Shown here piece by piece: positions 1-8,561 of a stretch of DNA of 64,000 nt; the stretch's first letter is position 1, and every line of letters starts with the position of its first letter. Origin of the DNA: Flavobacteriales bacterium UBA1937 (GTDB lineage Bacteria; Bacteroidota; Bacteroidia; Flavobacteriales; Weeksellaceae); NCBI GenBank assembly GCA_002337005.1, contig DDFD01000015.1:102116-166115 (forward strand), written 5' to 3'. The position numbers were made by a program, and so were the translations under genes. The notes below the pieces were generated by a model. It was given only the letters and a program-made list of their open reading frames with translations, was not told the DNA's origin and did no database searches.

Positions 1-609
1 AATTTTATAATGTTCTCTATAGCTAGCTTTATAAACGTCTAGATATTTTATTCTGTCTAAACCAAAGGATTTGGTCTTTTGGTCTTTGGTATCTACTGCG
101 ATGAGATACCACCTGTCTTTAGATTCTTTTAGAGCTAAAGGATGTACTTTTCTTTTGGTAATTTTCTGATTAAGAAAACTGAAATGCTCAAATTCTACTA
201 CTTTCTTATTTCTGATAGCAAAAAGTAAATCATAAAAAGAATCTATACCTCTAGGTTTTCTAGGTTCTAAAAAAACAAAATCTGCAAAATCAGGATAGGT
301 ATTAATGGCATTGATAATCTGATAAGATTCTAAAAGTCTTTGATTATATTCATCTACTTCCATTACGGGTCTGCTCGCAATAAAATACCGATTATCTCCC
401 TTTTTTTTATTCTGAATAACAAGATTAAATAAGGAATTAATGTCTTTCAAATCTCTCTGCAAGGTTCTTATGGAATATTGATAAATTTTGGCATCTTGAA
501 ATTCTCTAGAGTCTAGCAAAAATTGCTCTATCTCCTCAAAGGTTGCTGGAGAACGCTCAAGTCTTTTAATAATTAATGCATAACGTGCCAAAAAGAAGTC
601 TTTTTTCAT
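1..609 (-). CDS. WYL-domain transcriptional regulator, C-terminus beyond window
   Basis: The reading frame opens with ATG at 609 and stays open to the window edge, giving the first 203 residues. The N-terminal part (about residues 1-75) resembles the winged-helix domain of these regulators, with a region reading YSIRTLQRDLKDI. The C-terminal half contains RWYLIAVD followed by KSFGLDRI, the core of the WYL ligand-sensing domain. Proteins of this type are DNA-binding regulators, and in Bacteroidota they often sit beside defence or mobile loci. It points out of the window and lies outside the 21-bp repeat at 1153, so it probably belongs to the flanking chromosome or an older island. The family is clear; target genes are unknown. 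Confidence 0.85.
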   Translation of the reverse strand, partial: MKKDFFLARYALIIKRLERSPATFEEIEQFLLDSREFQDAKIYQYSIRTLQRDLKDINSLFNLVIQNKKKGDNRYFIASRPVMEVDEYNQRLLESYQIINAINTYPDFADFVFLEPRKPRGIDSFYDLLFAIRNKKVVEFEHFSFLNQKITKRKVHPLALKESKDRWYLIAVDTKDQKTKSFGLDRIKYLDVYKASYREHYKI

Positions 610-1102
610 GGTCTAGAATTGTCGTTTTTTTCTTAGAACAAAGATAAAATGCTAATGCGTCAAAACGTGACGTATTATATTTTACTTTTTAAAAAATTTT
701 TATCCTCTCTAATTCTTACTATTGACCTCTATCTTGGTTGAAAATAAATAATTAGTCAACTATAAAAATTACTCTATAGTTAAAGCATATTCACTTTTTA
801 TTGTTATAGAATACAACCAATACTTAATACATCATTCTATGACAAAAAAGTAATTGAAAACTCACTTAAAAAGTCTCATTTAATTAAGGCTTCTAGGTGT
901 ACCATATAACAAGCAAGGCAAAGTTTTTATGATCTTTAACCTATAATATTAATAAATGTATTTGCTAATCTTAAAACCTACAACATGTTTAGCTGATAAA
1001 CAGGCTCTTTACATGATATTCGGTGAGTAGGAAATGGATGTTATAAAGGGCTTACCGAATTTCTCACTTTCGATTTATAATATTTGACATTATCAAATAA
1101 CT

Positions 1103-1139
1103 AAAAAAGCCTATAAATACAATGATTTAAAGGCTTTTT
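1103..1139 (-). terminator. Hairpin terminator beside left att repeat
   Basis: AAAAAAGCCT at 1103-1112 pairs with AGGCTTTTT at 1131-1139, and TAAAT/ATTTA extends the stem. The minus-strand side runs into a T tract. Its position just past the tRNA-like 3' end on the minus strand fits the terminator of the original tRNA gene. Confidence 0.6.
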
Positions 1140-1152
1140 GTTTTTAGTATCT

Positions 1153-1173
1153 CAACTGGCGGAGAGTGAGGGA
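1153..1173 (-). repeat. Left att-like repeat, tRNA-Ser 3'-end-like
   Basis: The plus strand reads CAACTGGCGGAGAGTGAGGG plus one A, identical to 53254-53274. Read on the minus strand it ends in CCCTCACTCTCCGCCA, which looks like the T-stem and acceptor 3' half of a tRNA-Ser followed by CCA. No T-loop or tRNA body is attached, so this is a fragment left by integration. Confidence 0.7.
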
Positions 1174-1458
1174 TTTTGTAACCCTTCGTCATCGCTTTAT
1201 TGGTAAGCATTTCGCTGTAGTATTTTTCTGAGGGAGCTAAATAGGTCACCTGAAAAAAGTGTTAAAATCCTAATTTAAAATTTACGTAGTAAAACTATAA
1301 ATTTCTGCTCAAATCTGCAAGTAAAAAGACCAAAATTTGAACAGGTTTTTTAGAGTTTAAACCAAGAATTTAATCCTTCTTTTTGCACCTGAAATTTCTC
1401 AGCTGAAATATTTCTAAAAGAAAACGAAGAAAAAACCGAAAAAAAAGAAAAAAAGAAA

Positions 1459-1572
1459 GCCACTTGAAAATGAGCGTGGCATTCTGTCAAGGTTTTTTGG
1501 AAAAAGTTTTTGCGTAGATTTTATGCGTAAAAAGTTTTTCTGAAAATCCGCAGGGCTTGACCTTGACAGAAT
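1459..1572. repeat. Nested inverted repeats, possible cis-acting site
   Basis: GCCAC (1459-1463) can pair with GTGGC (1476-1480). Immediately after it, ATTCTGTCAAGG (1481-1492) is perfectly inverted at 1561-1572. The 68 bases between contain repeated TGCGTA and AAAAGTTTTT words. A 12-bp perfect inverted repeat around a structured core suggests a protein-binding or transfer site, but no function can be assigned from sequence alone. Confidence 0.45.
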
Positions 1573-1920
1573 TTAGCTGTTGGATTGGGGAGCGAATTAT
1601 CTTTGGCTTCTGTTTTTATTTTGTGTCATTACTTTTAACTTATTATTTGGAATAATGTGCAGCAATTTCTAATTCTTAATTAGATTTAATATTTTACTTC
1701 CAATAAAATCATCTAATTATCCGAAAGAATTTAGTACAGAAATTTTTCCCAAATCACATTGATGATGTTCATTTTCTATAGTTTTTTCAACACCGAAAAA
1801 AAATCTCTAATTATTTAATCGAAGGGTAAAAAAAAGACTTTTTACCTGTTGTAATTTCCCCTAAAAACACAAAATACTTTTAAAATATTAAAATTTGATT
1901 AATGAAATAATATTGCTAGA

Positions 1921-2892
1921 TCATTTTATTAATTCTAATTCCTTAGCGATATCCATTACTAACTTACTCATTGGTCTTTTATGTATGTCTTTATCCTCAG
2001 TATAATTCCCAACTAGTGTCCGTTTGAATAATTCGGGATATAAGTTTAATTTTTTAAAATTATCTTCTAAGGTTTTTAAATATGAGCTATTATATATTTG
2101 ACTCTTAATAATTAATTCTTCAATTAAATCAACTTGTGTTTGATAAACACCTTCGATATGAAACACTTCATTAAATTTCTTCACGCCAGATACATATGAA
2201 GGTTCTACAAAACTAAATTCTATCTCATTTGAATCTTTTGTAGTCAAATATTTTGCTTTAGCATTGGAGTTTAATTTAAATTTATAACTAGAGTTTTTCG
2301 TTTTAAAGGCGTCATCAGAATATAACTCTAGTTCAATAGGATTGGTGCTTTTTAGTCTGTTACAAGAAGCACAAGCTGGATATAAATTAAATAACGAAAT
2401 ACTTAAAAAAGGATAATCATCCTTTGAATGATAATGATCTACATCAAATTTAGCTGAATATTCTTTTTTAGAATTTTTAATTGCTGAAATAGTTAATTGA
2501 GAATTACAGTAAACACAAGCTTTTATACCTATTTCTTTAAAATATTTCGGATAAAAAGTATTTCTTAGACGTTTGTAATCAAGAGCAATTAATATTTTAT
2601 CTTTAATCTTACTTTTAACCATCTTCCGAACACCTTTTACAGTTTTGGGAACCAATGGTACATTTCCTACTAAATCTTTTTCATTATGTAATTTTTTTGA
2701 ATCCCATAATAGAAAGTCACTGTTATTTGTAAAAAGGTTAATTATACTTTTTAAATAATCTTTATCCTTCCTACTGGTAGTTGTAGTATCTAAAGCAATA
2801 AGTTTAGAAATGGCGGCTAATCTTTGCTGTTCAATTTCAATTTTAAATATTTTCTGAACATCATTAACTTTAGTTTTATGAATCGCAATCAT
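1921..2892 (-). CDS. ptuB: HNH endonuclease, PtuB-like (Septu)
   Basis: This 323-residue protein has an HNH/treble-clef nuclease core at about residues 126-180: C126-x2-C129, then FDVDHYH (D150-H155), YPFL with P161, and C174-x2-C177 within NLYPACASCN. The four cysteines would bind structural zinc and the DH motif would form the catalytic site. The gene starts 4 bp inside the end of the upstream ATPase gene, so the two are translationally coupled. An AAA ATPase followed by an HNH nuclease is the arrangement of Septu anti-phage systems (PtuA-PtuB), also seen as retron effectors. No reverse transcriptase is nearby. It is the last gene of a six-gene operon. The HNH call is firm; the Septu assignment is by architecture. 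Confidence 0.75.
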   Translation of the reverse strand: MIAIHKTKVNDVQKIFKIEIEQQRLAAISKLIALDTTTTSRKDKDYLKSIINLFTNNSDFLLWDSKKLHNEKDLVGNVPLVPKTVKGVRKMVKSKIKDKILIALDYKRLRNTFYPKYFKEIGIKACVYCNSQLTISAIKNSKKEYSAKFDVDHYHSKDDYPFLSISLFNLYPACASCNRLKSTNPIELELYSDDAFKTKNSSYKFKLNSNAKAKYLTTKDSNEIEFSFVEPSYVSGVKKFNEVFHIEGVYQTQVDLIEELIIKSQIYNSSYLKTLEDNFKKLNLYPELFKRTLVGNYTEDKDIHKRPMSKLVMDIAKELELIK

Positions 2893-5087
2893 TGTTGTCT
2901 TAATTTTTCAAGTCTGGCAATTTGAGAATCAATGTATTCATTCTTTTCTGAAGGGTAAGCCTCAGTAAATAACTCCATTAAGCTAGATGATAACATAGGC
3001 TCACCAATTAATTCTATAATTTTTTTACAATATTCTTTGTTAAACTTAGAATCAAAAATTTCTAGGTTATTTAATTTTACTTTTTTGCTTGCTAATTCAT
3101 TTAAATATTGATTTTTATCTGCTTTACTGTTTGATTTCTTAATTAATAGTTGTAATTCATTTACACGAAACTGAAGTTTTTGAATATTTAAAAAATCAAT
3201 CACTTTGTTAATTTCTGTTTTAGCAAATTCTCCCATAAAACCATTTTTTAAAAAGAACTCATTTGCTAATAAATCGTGGACGTTTGCTCCAAAAGTATTT
3301 TCTGAAACTTCATTCAACATCGTTTTACCATCCTCAAGTCTTAATAGATTTTGACTGGGAATATCAGAGAGAATAAATGGAGAATGTGTAACAAACAGAA
3401 TATTAATTTTTAAAGTATCAAGTTGGTTATTTATTAGTCCTTGAATAATATTTTTCAATAATAGTCTTTGATACTCTGGATGAAAGTATAACTCAATTTC
3501 ATCAAATATTAAATTTGCACAATCATATTTTTTTATTAATCTGGTATTTCTCACAGATTTAATATTATTCAAATGATATAACACAGTACTAGTAGTGTGA
3601 ATTAACTGTTGTTCCCCAGAACTTAATTTATCAATTGAAATTGTATTATTTTGAGGGACATTTTCAATAAATTCATCAACTTCAATTTTTATGTAAAATA
3701 TTGGTGGAGGTAATAATTCAATAAGAGGTCTATCTTTTCTCACATAATTATTTAGATCTTTAGATAGTATTAAAATATCGAATCCTTTTTTGTCAGCATA
3801 TTGATGCCAAATAACATCATATAACTTTATAAAATTTATTACCTGTAATAACTTATTTGTAATATGACTTCTATTTTTTACATCACTGATAAAGAGTAAA
3901 AATTTGTCAATATCTACTCTTACTCTTGACTTTATATGTTTCCCATCCTTTAAAAATACTTTGTAATCAGGATACTTTTCACAAATAGAGAATATTTTAT
4001 AAACGATATATTCGTAGCACTTTTCAATATAAGGATTTCTTTTTTTTGTGATTCTAAATTTTAACAGTGTTTTTAACAATACTTGATCGTAATCCCAATA
4101 GGTTTTAGGTTTTTCATCTACTACATAATCTTTTATTTGTATACCATTACTCAATGGATTATGTACACTTTCCCTCCAAAACAATTTAATGTTATTTTGA
4201 CTGATAATTTTTGATTCTTGCTTTATATCAAAATTATTTGCTGAAAGATAAACAGTTAAATTATGAAAGGGTTTATTTTCTATTAAGATTTTTACTGCTT
4301 TTCTATTTTCTGTAATCTTTAAATGTGCATCATAATTATTATTATAATATTTTAAAATATTAAATAATAATCGCTGTTGTAATAAATCATGCTCATTATT
4401 TATATCTATTACACCTCCAAACTTACTACTTGCGCTTTCTCTTTTTGGATTTATTACTATAGGAATTTGATAAGAATCATTTTTGTGAAAGAGACCATCA
4501 ATCCAATTATTGTTTGATTTTTTAAAACTAATAGAATTTCCTAAAATATGAGGATTAAAACTGTATATAGAATAATTGATTATTAATGTATAAAAAAAAG
4601 ATTTTAATTTATCTTTCTCAATTCCAATTTTTTTTGAAATATTTCTAAGTGATTTAAATTTATTATTAAAAATACTTAATTCATAATATTGATTATCATT
4701 CAAAAAAAATATTTCTGAATTAATACCCCTACTTTTTGTAATAAATTCAATAGATTCTAATTCCGCATCCGTAACAATTTGTTTTCTGCCATCTATATCT
4801 ACATTATCTAAATAATAACTAAATTGATTAATACTTGCAACAAACAGCTCTATTAAAGCACTTTTCCCACTACCATTTTTTCCGACTATTGCTGAAACAC
4901 TTATGTTTTCTCCAAAAAGATTAATTGGAACTATTGATTCACTATAAATTTCAATGACTTCTCCCTTCTCGTTCTCTTTAAATTGAAATTCATTATAAAA
5001 AGTATAGAGATGATTTACTTTAAGGTTTTTTAAAAACTTACCATCACAACCAGTAGTCGGTCTTATAGCCAATAATTTAAAACTCAT
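2889..5087 (-). CDS. ptuA: AAA/ABC-type ATPase, PtuA-like (Septu)
   Basis: This 732-residue ATPase of the overlapping SMC/OLD/ABC type has a Walker A GKNGSGKS at residues 69-76, an ABC signature LSSGEQQ near 485, a Walker B LIFDEIELYFHP near 525, and a switch histidine in LFVTHSPFILSDI soon after. A long insert separates Walker A from the signature, as in other defence-associated ABC ATPases. It overlaps the HNH gene by 4 bp, the PtuAB arrangement in which the ATPase senses infection and the HNH partner cuts DNA. Its start lies only 25 bp after the helicase stop, so it probably shares a transcript with the Shango-like genes. It is longer than typical PtuA as I recall the family. The region is more AT-rich than the helicase genes, which hints at a separate origin. 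Confidence 0.75.
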   Translation of the reverse strand: MSFKLLAIRPTTGCDGKFLKNLKVNHLYTFYNEFQFKENEKGEVIEIYSESIVPINLFGENISVSAIVGKNGSGKSALIELFVASINQFSYYLDNVDIDGRKQIVTDAELESIEFITKSRGINSEIFFLNDNQYYELSIFNNKFKSLRNISKKIGIEKDKLKSFFYTLIINYSIYSFNPHILGNSISFKKSNNNWIDGLFHKNDSYQIPIVINPKRESASSKFGGVIDINNEHDLLQQRLLFNILKYYNNNYDAHLKITENRKAVKILIENKPFHNLTVYLSANNFDIKQESKIISQNNIKLFWRESVHNPLSNGIQIKDYVVDEKPKTYWDYDQVLLKTLLKFRITKKRNPYIEKCYEYIVYKIFSICEKYPDYKVFLKDGKHIKSRVRVDIDKFLLFISDVKNRSHITNKLLQVINFIKLYDVIWHQYADKKGFDILILSKDLNNYVRKDRPLIELLPPPIFYIKIEVDEFIENVPQNNTISIDKLSSGEQQLIHTTSTVLYHLNNIKSVRNTRLIKKYDCANLIFDEIELYFHPEYQRLLLKNIIQGLINNQLDTLKINILFVTHSPFILSDIPSQNLLRLEDGKTMLNEVSENTFGANVHDLLANEFFLKNGFMGEFAKTEINKVIDFLNIQKLQFRVNELQLLIKKSNSKADKNQYLNELASKKVKLNNLEIFDSKFNKEYCKKIIELIGEPMLSSSLMELFTEAYPSEKNEYIDSQIARLEKLRQQ

Positions 5088-5112
5088 AGTTTTTAGTTTT
5101 TTAATTTAATTA

Positions 5113-7248
5113 TCAATCAGTTATTAATTCTAAATGCTTTATAAACTCTTTACATTTACAAAAATTGTAGTAAGAATTCTTTAATGTTTCAATTTGAAAT
5201 TTTAATGGCAAGAACTTACCATATTTTGAGAAATCCAGAATTTCAGGAGTATTCTCCAGAAGATTTTCTAAAATGAAATCGAAATTAATATTGGATGATT
5301 TTATACTTTTTATTTTTAAGATAAACTCTTCCTGGGAAGTTTTTATTTCAAAAGAAGAATCCAAGTCGGAGTAAATATTCTGAATTCCTAGAGTATCAAA
5401 AATAAGTTTAAGGGTTCTGTTTATTTTTGAGCCTGTAAAAGAGTAAAATATAAGATTTTTATTGGTTGAAAGTAATGGTCGTTCTTTGACAATATCTGAA
5501 AAATCAAAGACTGAAAATTCTTTCTGCATTTCCGATATAATGTCCTGACTTGGTTCATCAAGAAAATCATATTCTTTTTTAGAAACCAGTACTTCCAGCA
5601 TTTTTTCTCTGATTTTATCTGCAATATTGGCACCGCTGCCCTCAAAGACTGGTTTCTTACCGTCTTTTGCAGGAGCTACTTCAATTTTCTTTGATTTTAA
5701 ATCAATTGCTATGATTTTCCAGATTCTTGCAGATAGGTAAATATTTTCATCTTCTCTAATCTGTAGAGTTAGTGGAATTTCTCCCACCTTATTTCCTTTA
5801 TGAGATACTTTGAATAAATTTTCGGTTTGAAAAACACTGTAAAACTCTCTGTTGTTAACAATTTTCTCTCCTTCAATTCCTAAAATCAATTCTGAACCTA
5901 TTAATTCAAGAAGATCTTTTTCAACCAAAAACGCGATGATTTCTTCTGTTTCATTTTTTGGTATATTTTTGAAAGCAGAGTTATGATGTAATTCACTAAG
6001 CAAATTTTCTTTCGACATTCCAGAACTGCCTTTTACGATGGAAAGTATCTGGTGAAGTAAAATATCATAAGGCTTTTCATTCAAAGAAACCTGTTCAATG
6101 TACTTCTCATCATATAAAAGCCAACAGGCAACTGATTGTAATAATGTCCAACGATTGGTAGCATACAAAAACAAATTACTTGCTTTGTCATCTCTTCTGC
6201 CGCTTCTTCCAACTCTCTGGATTAGGGAAGCAATACTGTGTGTGGCATCAATCTGAACAACCTGGTCCACACTGCCAATATCAATTCCTAATTCCAATGT
6301 TGAAGTACAGGCGATACTGAAATTTTCATACGTGTTATTCTTTGCAAAGAATTCTACATATTCCCGGACTTCCTTATCTACGGAAGAATGATGGGAAAAG
6401 TAATTCTGATGTCCTCCGACTTTATCAGAAATCTTTCTCAATTTCACGGCAACTTCCTCAACTCTTCCCCTGGCATTTGGGAAAATCAATGATTTGCTAT
6501 TTCTTGTTTGGATATATAAATCTTTTAATAATTCAAGAGGCAGTTCTGCACCGCTGCCTTCAAAATATCTGAATACTGCATTAATAGGTTTTGGGTTTGT
6601 ATCCCGTATGATTTTTGTGTTCTCGACGTCTCCCAGAAAACTTTTCAGTTCTAAATATTGATTAGAATCACTGACGGTTGCAGAAAGTGCTATCGTTTTG
6701 AATCTGGTTTTATTTATTTTTTGCAACCTTGATAAAATAGATTGCAATTGAACACCTCTGTCGGAACCTAAAAAAGAATGAATCTCATCAATTACTACAT
6801 ATTCTAATGAAGCAAACAAATGTTTTACGTTATAGGGTTTATTCACAAACATTGCTTCCAAAGATTCCGGTGTAATCAGGACGATTCCGTTCGGATTTCT
6901 CAGCAGTTTATCTTTCTGACTTTTGCTCGCCTCACCGTGCCATTTGGTTACACTGATGTCCAAATATTCACACAATTCTTCAACACGACGGAACTGGTCA
7001 TTAATCAAAGCAATCAATGGAGAAATATAAAGCACTTTCACACCCTCTTCTCTAAAATCTGTTCTTGATAAAATAGGTAGAAAAGCAGCTTCCGTTTTTC
7101 CGGAAGCTGTTCTGGAAATTAATACATAATTATTCTCAGTTGATAATATTCTTTGGATGGCTGCTTCCTGAATCGGTCGCAAACTTTCCCAGCCTTTGTC
7201 TCTGATATATTTCCTGATGGGTTCAGAAAGCAGATTGAACGCCGTCAT
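5113..7248 (-). CDS. sngC: Lhr-like DEAD/DEAH helicase, SngC-like (Shango)
   Basis: This 711-residue superfamily 2 helicase shows motif I SRTASGKT (45-52), motif II DEIH (154-157), motif III SAT (189-191) and motif VI QRVGRSGRR (344-352). The order and spacing resemble Lhr/BrxHI helicases. It overlaps the upstream ATPase gene by 4 bp (ATGA), and that gene overlaps a TerB_C-domain gene. The set TerB protein + ATPase + helicase matches the three-gene Shango anti-phage system. BrxD-BrxHI pairs of BREX type 2 are the main alternative, but no PglX/PglZ homologues are present. The helicase assignment is secure; the system name rests on neighbourhood. Confidence 0.8.
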   Translation of the reverse strand: MTAFNLLSEPIRKYIRDKGWESLRPIQEAAIQRILSTENNYVLISRTASGKTEAAFLPILSRTDFREEGVKVLYISPLIALINDQFRRVEELCEYLDISVTKWHGEASKSQKDKLLRNPNGIVLITPESLEAMFVNKPYNVKHLFASLEYVVIDEIHSFLGSDRGVQLQSILSRLQKINKTRFKTIALSATVSDSNQYLELKSFLGDVENTKIIRDTNPKPINAVFRYFEGSGAELPLELLKDLYIQTRNSKSLIFPNARGRVEEVAVKLRKISDKVGGHQNYFSHHSSVDKEVREYVEFFAKNNTYENFSIACTSTLELGIDIGSVDQVVQIDATHSIASLIQRVGRSGRRDDKASNLFLYATNRWTLLQSVACWLLYDEKYIEQVSLNEKPYDILLHQILSIVKGSSGMSKENLLSELHHNSAFKNIPKNETEEIIAFLVEKDLLELIGSELILGIEGEKIVNNREFYSVFQTENLFKVSHKGNKVGEIPLTLQIREDENIYLSARIWKIIAIDLKSKKIEVAPAKDGKKPVFEGSGANIADKIREKMLEVLVSKKEYDFLDEPSQDIISEMQKEFSVFDFSDIVKERPLLSTNKNLIFYSFTGSKINRTLKLIFDTLGIQNIYSDLDSSFEIKTSQEEFILKIKSIKSSNINFDFILENLLENTPEILDFSKYGKFLPLKFQIETLKNSYYNFCKCKEFIKHLELITD

Positions 7249-8561
7249 AGTTCTTCAATACTATCCAGGATATTCAGGTCATTTGGCCGCTCGTCTTCAA
7301 TTTCAATATCTCCAAACAACTGCTTTTTGTCAACATCCGGATTTTGACGAATGATATTCAGAATATTCAAGAAATCACGAATAACTTCTCTGGGTGTCAG
7401 AAATTCTGATGCACCTGGCTTGTTAAACATTTCTTCCATAAAAGCAGAAATCTCTTCATCAGAAATATTGATTTCAGTTTTATAATTGAAATCAAAGATT
7501 AATTTCAATTTTTTCAAAAGAACAAATATTTCGTTATGGTCCAAAGGCGTAAGTTTGATGACAGGCTGTGCAAAGTCACGCATTTCCAACGTTTCAAATT
7601 TGTTGGTCTGCAATCTGGATTTTAATGCCTGGTAACTAAACAAACCTCTTCTTTCGTTTTCAAGAAATTCTCTTGTACCTGCAAAATTGATGAATAGATT
7701 AGATACCTTTCCCTGAAAACAGTCATTGTAAATCGTAAGAATTTTCTCATAGTTTTTCTCACGCATTACGGAGGTGGAAATTTTGTAAAGGTTGATAGCT
7801 TCGTCAAGATTTATCATAAATCCGCTATATCCCATACTTACAAACAGCTTGCAGAAATTTTTGAGCATATCATAAAAATTCTGGTCATTGATAATCTCCC
7901 GAACACCCAAATCCTGTCTTGCTTCGGTCTTTGTTTTATATTCTCCCTTCAGCCACTTTAATGCATTCCTTCTTAAAAGTTCATCATTTTTGATATAGCC
8001 TTCGTAATATTTCACGATGACTGAACCAAAGTCAAAACCACCTACTTCGGTGATTTCGTTGATGGTTTTCATTATGGTGTTTTGAATGAGTCCAAGATAT
8101 TCTTCATTACGGATATCAACCAATGAAATATTGTTTTCCTGCGCCGTTTTTGAAATAACCTGCTCTATCCATTTTTCTAATAAAGTCTGCAAAGCACCTC
8201 CTTCCGGCTTGGTCTGGATGGCAATATTGTCCATAATTGCCGAATATAATAAAACACTTTTGCCATCATTGGCATAAAGGCGGTTATCCGGAGTAAAATC
8301 TGCATTTGCAACCACAAATTTTTGTTTTAGGGCTACAGTATTAAGCAGATGAAGCATAAATGACTTACCGCTCCCGAAGTCTCCAATCCAGAATTTTGCA
8401 ATGCTGTGTCCGTTCTTCACGTCATTCAGTGCAGTAATAAAGGCTTCTATTTCCTCTGTTCTTCCTACTGTTATATGCTGCACTCCAATTTTCGGAACAA
8501 CTCCTCCTACAAGAGAGTTAATAATAGAGGTAGCTTCTTTCGGTTTAATATTATCAATCAT
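7245..8561 (-). CDS. sngB: P-loop ATPase (DUF2791/BrxD-like), SngB-like (Shango)
   Basis: This 438-residue protein has a Walker A GDFGSGKS at residues 60-67, preceded by a segment in which VGRTEEIEAF resembles the DUF2791/BrxC-BrxD class of ATPases. A plausible Walker B region is GFMINLDEAINLY. The gene starts 8 bp inside the TerB-domain gene and ends overlapping the helicase gene by 4 bp, so all three are probably translated as a coupled unit. In Shango this protein is the ATPase component; in BREX type 2 the same family is BrxD. It probably acts with the helicase on DNA, but the substrate is not known. Confidence 0.75.
   Translation of the reverse strand: MIDNIKPKEATSIINSLVGGVVPKIGVQHITVGRTEEIEAFITALNDVKNGHSIAKFWIGDFGSGKSFMLHLLNTVALKQKFVVANADFTPDNRLYANDGKSVLLYSAIMDNIAIQTKPEGGALQTLLEKWIEQVISKTAQENNISLVDIRNEEYLGLIQNTIMKTINEITEVGGFDFGSVIVKYYEGYIKNDELLRRNALKWLKGEYKTKTEARQDLGVREIINDQNFYDMLKNFCKLFVSMGYSGFMINLDEAINLYKISTSVMREKNYEKILTIYNDCFQGKVSNLFINFAGTREFLENERRGLFSYQALKSRLQTNKFETLEMRDFAQPVIKLTPLDHNEIFVLLKKLKLIFDFNYKTEINISDEEISAFMEEMFNKPGASEFLTPREVIRDFLNILNIIRQNPDVDKKQLFGDIEIEDERPNDLNILDSIEEL

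Larger units (their letters stand above)
610..1920. other. 1.3-kb intergenic region holding the left island end
   Basis: No credible gene is visible. The region contains a hairpin at 1103-1139, the left copy of the 21-bp att-like repeat at 1153-1173, a GGTCACC box at 1244-1250 that matches boxes near the integrase, and a structured inverted-repeat region at 1459-1572. The rest is AT-rich with many short stops in all frames. Confidence 0.7.

Noticed and set aside
1018..1030. 13-base match, inverted, to 53333-53345 (CTACTCACCGAAT)
   Set aside because: Both lie outside or at the edge of the island ends but one match of this length may be chance; not strong enough for a site.
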